Part shown: one piece after another, positions 43,370 to 45,421 of the stretch
How the letters are laid out: each line of letters starts with the position of its first letter
How positions within the stretch are numbered: the stretch's first letter is position 1
Assembly: GCA_025356445.1 (NCBI GenBank)
Contig: JANXSZ010000073.1
Span: 1-45,421 of the forward strand
DNA length: 45,421 nt
Reading direction: 5' to 3'
From: Betaproteobacteria bacterium
GTDB lineage: Bacteria; Pseudomonadota; Gammaproteobacteria; Burkholderiales; Burkholderiaceae_C
Notes under the pieces: generated by a model
Told to the model about the DNA's origin: nothing
What the model saw: only the letters and a program-made list of their open reading frames with translations
The model's database searches: none
Made by a program: the position numbers and the translations under genes

Positions 43370-43900
43370 ATGCGCCCCCTTTTGAATACGTTGCTACTGT
43401 CCGCAGCCGCCTTGTCCTTGACCGCTTGCGGCAGCATGATGATGAGCCAAGGCCCCAGCGCCATGAGCACCCTGCAAGCCCGCAGTGGCTCCAGCGTCAG
43501 CGGCACCGTGAAATTTGTCCAGCATGGCGACCACGTGATGGCAACGGTGAACGTGGCTGGCTTGAAGCCCAATCAGGAGCATGGCTTTCACATCCATGAC
43601 AAAGGTGATTGCAGCGGCCCTGATGGCATGAGTGCCGGTGGCCACTTCAACCCCACCGCCAAACCCCACGGCCCGCAGACCAGCGACCACCACGGCGGCG
43701 ACATGCCCGCACTCAAAGCGGATGCCAGCGGCAACGCCACAGCCACCTTTCACCTGACAAGCGTGACCGTGGCCGATGGCCCTACCAGCATCGTGGGCCG
43801 CTCACTCATCGTCCACAAAGACCCCGACGACTACACCACCCAACCCACAGGGAACTCGGGTGCGCGGGTGGCTTGTGGGGTGATTGCGAAGGCGATGTAA
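43370..43900 (+). CDS. sodC: Cu/Zn superoxide dismutase, lipoprotein type
   Basis: SodC dismutes superoxide in the cell envelope. The 176-residue product has a lipoprotein signal with lipobox LTAC (Cys20 as lipidation site). Metal-site motifs are all present: EHGFHIHDKGDCSGPDGMSAGGHFNP, HGPQTSDHHGGDMPAL with the bridging and zinc histidines, and SLIVHKDPDDYTTQPTGNSGARVACGVI with the copper His, the active-site Arg and the disulfide Cys. The leader is short, and a GGAGATG stretch lies just before the ATG. It is divergent from the OmpA-domain gene. Confidence 0.95.
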   Translation: MRPLLNTLLLSAAALSLTACGSMMMSQGPSAMSTLQARSGSSVSGTVKFVQHGDHVMATVNVAGLKPNQEHGFHIHDKGDCSGPDGMSAGGHFNPTAKPHGPQTSDHHGGDMPALKADASGNATATFHLTSVTVADGPTSIVGRSLIVHKDPDDYTTQPTGNSGARVACGVIAKAM

Positions 43901-43959
43901 GTTACGAGCGGAAAGCAGCTTGGCGGACTTGATGGCGCAAGCAGGTATGGCAATGGCGT

Positions 43960-44523
43960 TTACAGACGGCGACCGTTAAGCTGTGCCTGCGCAGCACGCA
44001 GCGCCTCCACCGTGTCCACATCCATCACGCACCCGGCATCGTTCACGATCACCTCCTGCACCGCGCAGGCTCGCACCACCGCCGCCGCCCCTTTGTCCCC
44101 TTGCAGTGCCGCCAAAGCTGTACCGCACTGCGCCGAAAACCCTACCGGGTGGCCACGCTCGCCCTGGTAAACCGGTACCACCGCGGACAATGACTTGCTT
44201 TGTAACGCGGCCATTGACACTAACGTCGCCGCTACAGCCCGCAGCGTATCGACGCTGACCAGCGGCAAATCCCCCGGCAAGATCAACCAGCCCGCAGCAC
44301 TTCCCGCAGTCGCCTGCACCGCTGCGGCAATGCTGTCCCCCATGCCCGGGTGGCCCGCATCTTCCAGGTGCCAAGGCAAGCCACTGGCCCGCACCGCGTC
44401 CAATGTGTGTTCCAGCACCGGCTTGCCCGCCAGCAGCGCTTTGAGCTTGTGCGTGGTGCCGCCCGACGCGAGGAAGCGCTCACCACGGCCTGAGGCGAGG
44501 ACGATCACGGTGGGTTCACTCAT
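43960..44523 (-). CDS. MocA/MobA-like nucleotidyltransferase (molybdenum cofactor maturation)
   Basis: This is a GT-A fold nucleotidyltransferase, most like MocA, which adds CMP to molybdopterin for xanthine-oxidase-type enzymes. The 187-residue product starts VIVLASGRGERFLASGGTTHKLKALLAGKPVLEHTL, a slightly lengthened version of the family's LAAGxGxRxG...K loop. ILPGDLPLVS has the Mg-binding Asp, and GHPVGF and VNDAGCVMDVDT complete the pattern. Its ATG overlaps the stop of the upstream RelE-type toxin gene by four bases. Beyond the toxin-antitoxin pair lies the end of a molybdenum hydroxylase gene on the same strand, its probable client. Confidence 0.87.
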   Translation of the reverse strand: MSEPTVIVLASGRGERFLASGGTTHKLKALLAGKPVLEHTLDAVRASGLPWHLEDAGHPGMGDSIAAAVQATAGSAAGWLILPGDLPLVSVDTLRAVAATLVSMAALQSKSLSAVVPVYQGERGHPVGFSAQCGTALAALQGDKGAAAVVRACAVQEVIVNDAGCVMDVDTVEALRAAQAQLNGRRL

Positions 44524-44891
44524 GGCTTCAAGCGCTTTTGGACGGCTTTAGCCAGTTCAGCCATCTTTTCAGTGACCCGTGCGATGGCTGACTGGTAAAC
44601 AACGCTGTCTTCGCGCTTGTCCACAGCCATCACCATGACGATCAGCACATCGTCTTGCACGCCATAGACCAGCCGATAGCCCTGCTTGTTGAGTTTGATT
44701 TTGTAGTGGCCTGCCAGCGCCCCATGCAACGCTGCGCCGGGCACATGGGGGTTATCCAGACGCTTTTTAAGCAATTTGCGCAACGGCTCTTTGACTGAGC
44801 CATCGAGCTTTTGCCATTCCGCCCAGGCGCTGGGGACAAATTGCAAGCGGTACTTGTATTGGCGTACCGGCTGCACGGCCTTAGATGGCAT
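44520..44891 (-). CDS. RelE/ParE-family toxin
   Basis: A predicted ribosome-dependent mRNA interferase. The 123-residue product has the RelE core (YRLQFVPSAWAEWQKLDGSVKEPLRKLLKKRLDNPHVPG, ALHGALAGHYKIKLNKQGYRLVYGV, VIVMVMAVDKREDSVVY). It is longer than typical RelE (about 95), with some ten extra residues at the N-terminus and a helical C-terminal extension (ARVTEKMAELAKAVQKRLKP). The start at 44891 overlaps the antitoxin gene by 11 bases, and the stop overlaps the MocA-like start. Whether it is active cannot be judged from sequence. Confidence 0.9.
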   Translation of the reverse strand: MPSKAVQPVRQYKYRLQFVPSAWAEWQKLDGSVKEPLRKLLKKRLDNPHVPGAALHGALAGHYKIKLNKQGYRLVYGVQDDVLIVMVMAVDKREDSVVYQSAIARVTEKMAELAKAVQKRLKP

Positions 44892-45132
44892 CTACATCGA
44901 CCTCAATGGCCTGCGCCCGTTCGCCCATGCGCGCGAGCACGGTGCGGCCCAGTTCCTGGTCAGCCAGCTCTTCCAGCATGGCCTCGAACAGCGCAGGCTC
45001 AACCATGTAGAACGCCGCCTTGTTGTGGTTAAGCACAGCCACCGGGCGACTGCGGGCTTCGCGCAATACAGCCGCCGGGTTCTTTTTGAACTCAGACATG
45101 CTGATGGTCACATCGGCAAAAATGGCTTCCAT
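44881..45132 (-). CDS. Phd/YefM-type antitoxin
   Basis: The partner of the RelE-type toxin. The 83-residue product reads FADVTISMSEFKKNPAAVLREARSRPVAVLNHNKAAFYMVEP, the Phd/YefM DNA-binding fold, followed by an acidic toxin-binding tail (ELGRTVLARMGERAQAIEVDVDAI). It would neutralise the toxin and repress the operon. GGAG precedes the ATG. An AATT-N6-AATT element at 45144-45157 and a related AATT further upstream may be its operator. Confidence 0.92.
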   Translation of the reverse strand: MEAIFADVTISMSEFKKNPAAVLREARSRPVAVLNHNKAAFYMVEPALFEAMLEELADQELGRTVLARMGERAQAIEVDVDAI

Positions 45133-45168
45133 AACTGGCTCCTTAATTGACGCTAATTATGGCGCTGA

Positions 45169-45342
45169 ATTGAGAAATCACTTACAACGATCCGAGGACG
45201 ATCACGGGCGGTTGAGCGGTGGCGTCTGCTGCCTCAGCTCTACGCCATGTACAGCCCCATGCCCTACGACGCTGCAAGGGACATGGAGGTGGAATTGGGC
45301 ATAGCCCTGCGCGAAGCAGGGTATGGGGTGTGGCAGGCTTGA
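45169..45342 (+). pseudogene. Unrecognised 3' gene fragment without a start codon
   Basis: An open frame on the plus strand reads TTIRGRSRAVERWRLLPQLY, AMYSPMPYDAARDMEVELG and IALREAGYGVWQA, then TGA. It opens directly after an in-frame stop at 45166 and has no upstream start. Its composition looks protein-like. I do not recognise the family. It could be a relic brought with the toxin-antitoxin pair, or chance. Confidence 0.35.
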
Positions 45343-45348
45343 GGGTGG

Positions 45349-45421
45349 CTACGCCAGCTTGAACGGCAGCTCCCGCAGCCGCTTGCCCGTCAGTTTCGCC
45401 ACCGCATTCGCAAAGGCGGGT
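45349..45421 (-). CDS. Molybdenum hydroxylase large subunit, C-terminal end (partial)
   Basis: The last 23 codons before TAG read PAFANAVAKLTGKRLRELPF, then KLA. This is the conserved end of xanthine dehydrogenase/isoquinoline 1-oxidoreductase-type molybdopterin subunits (PA.ANA....TGKR.R.LP). The rest lies beyond the window. On the same strand, after the toxin-antitoxin pair, comes a MocA-like maturation gene, which supports the call. Confidence 0.75.
   Translation of the reverse strand, partial: PAFANAVAKLTGKRLRELPFKLA

Noticed and set aside
1-45421. CRISPR array, insertion sequence or retron
   Set aside because: No regularly spaced identical repeats, no transposase and no reverse transcriptase were seen; the only repeats are short palindromes, two REP-like elements and small duplications.

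Overview
The window looks like a chromosomal piece of a betaproteobacterium of the order Burkholderiales, most likely Comamonadaceae (Rhodoferax/Polaromonas/Limnohabitans-like). This rests on the sspB-sspA-petC-petB-petA order, a DUF1631 protein, the Bug-type binding protein, and two copies of a REP-like hairpin repeat that I associate with this family. It is inferred from protein families and gene order, not from a database search.

Region 1 (1-1121) is the edge of an integrated element. A P4-type tyrosine integrase, broken by an in-frame TAA, faces away from a tRNA-Thr(UGU) gene. Five GGGGAAC-type repeats in inverted arrangement lie just upstream of the integrase. Region 2 (1190-12803) is mostly housekeeping: sspB/sspA, the cytochrome bc1 operon, mscL, a cys-rich protein/Nif3/pdxA operon, an HtrA-type protease, a TauE/SafE permease and a DUF1631 protein. 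Region 3 (12982-17457) holds EttA and an RhlE-type DEAD-box helicase with a very long Gly-rich tail. The 3' end of the helicase gene overlaps, in another frame, the start of a Rossmann-fold oxidoreductase, including its nucleotide-binding loop. This is the most unusual structure in the window.

Region 4 (17485-24276) is an aromatic-acid island. A flavin monooxygenase and a small DUF2783-like partner (resembling the MhaA/MhaB 3-hydroxyphenylacetate 6-hydroxylase pair) precede homogentisate dioxygenase and fumarylacetoacetase. A divergent Bug protein and a MarR regulator follow, and the divergent promoter region carries two GTTGCG/CGCAAC operators.

Region 5 (24331-42595) is a sugar-acid island. 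It contains an enolase-superfamily dehydratase with a TRAP transporter (DctPQM), a GntR/FadR regulator with a palindromic operator, an IlvD/Edd-type sugar-acid dehydratase, a LacI-regulator remnant, a LamB-like porin, two different 2-keto-3-deoxy-sugar kinases, a KDPGal aldolase, a sugar-dehydrogenase-like SDR, an MFS/MarR pair, a thioesterase, glyoxalase I and the Entner-Doudoroff genes eda-edd with a HexR-like site. Together they suggest sugar-acid uptake, dehydration to 2-keto-3-deoxy acids, phosphorylation, and aldol cleavage to pyruvate and glyceraldehyde-3-phosphate.

Region 6 (42751-45421) has an OmpA-domain protein, a lipoprotein Cu/Zn superoxide dismutase, a MocA-like nucleotidyltransferase, a RelE/Phd-type toxin-antitoxin pair, and the last codons of a molybdenum hydroxylase large subunit. 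The toxin-antitoxin pair sits between the molybdoenzyme and its likely cofactor-maturation gene, and the toxin gene overlaps that gene by four bases.
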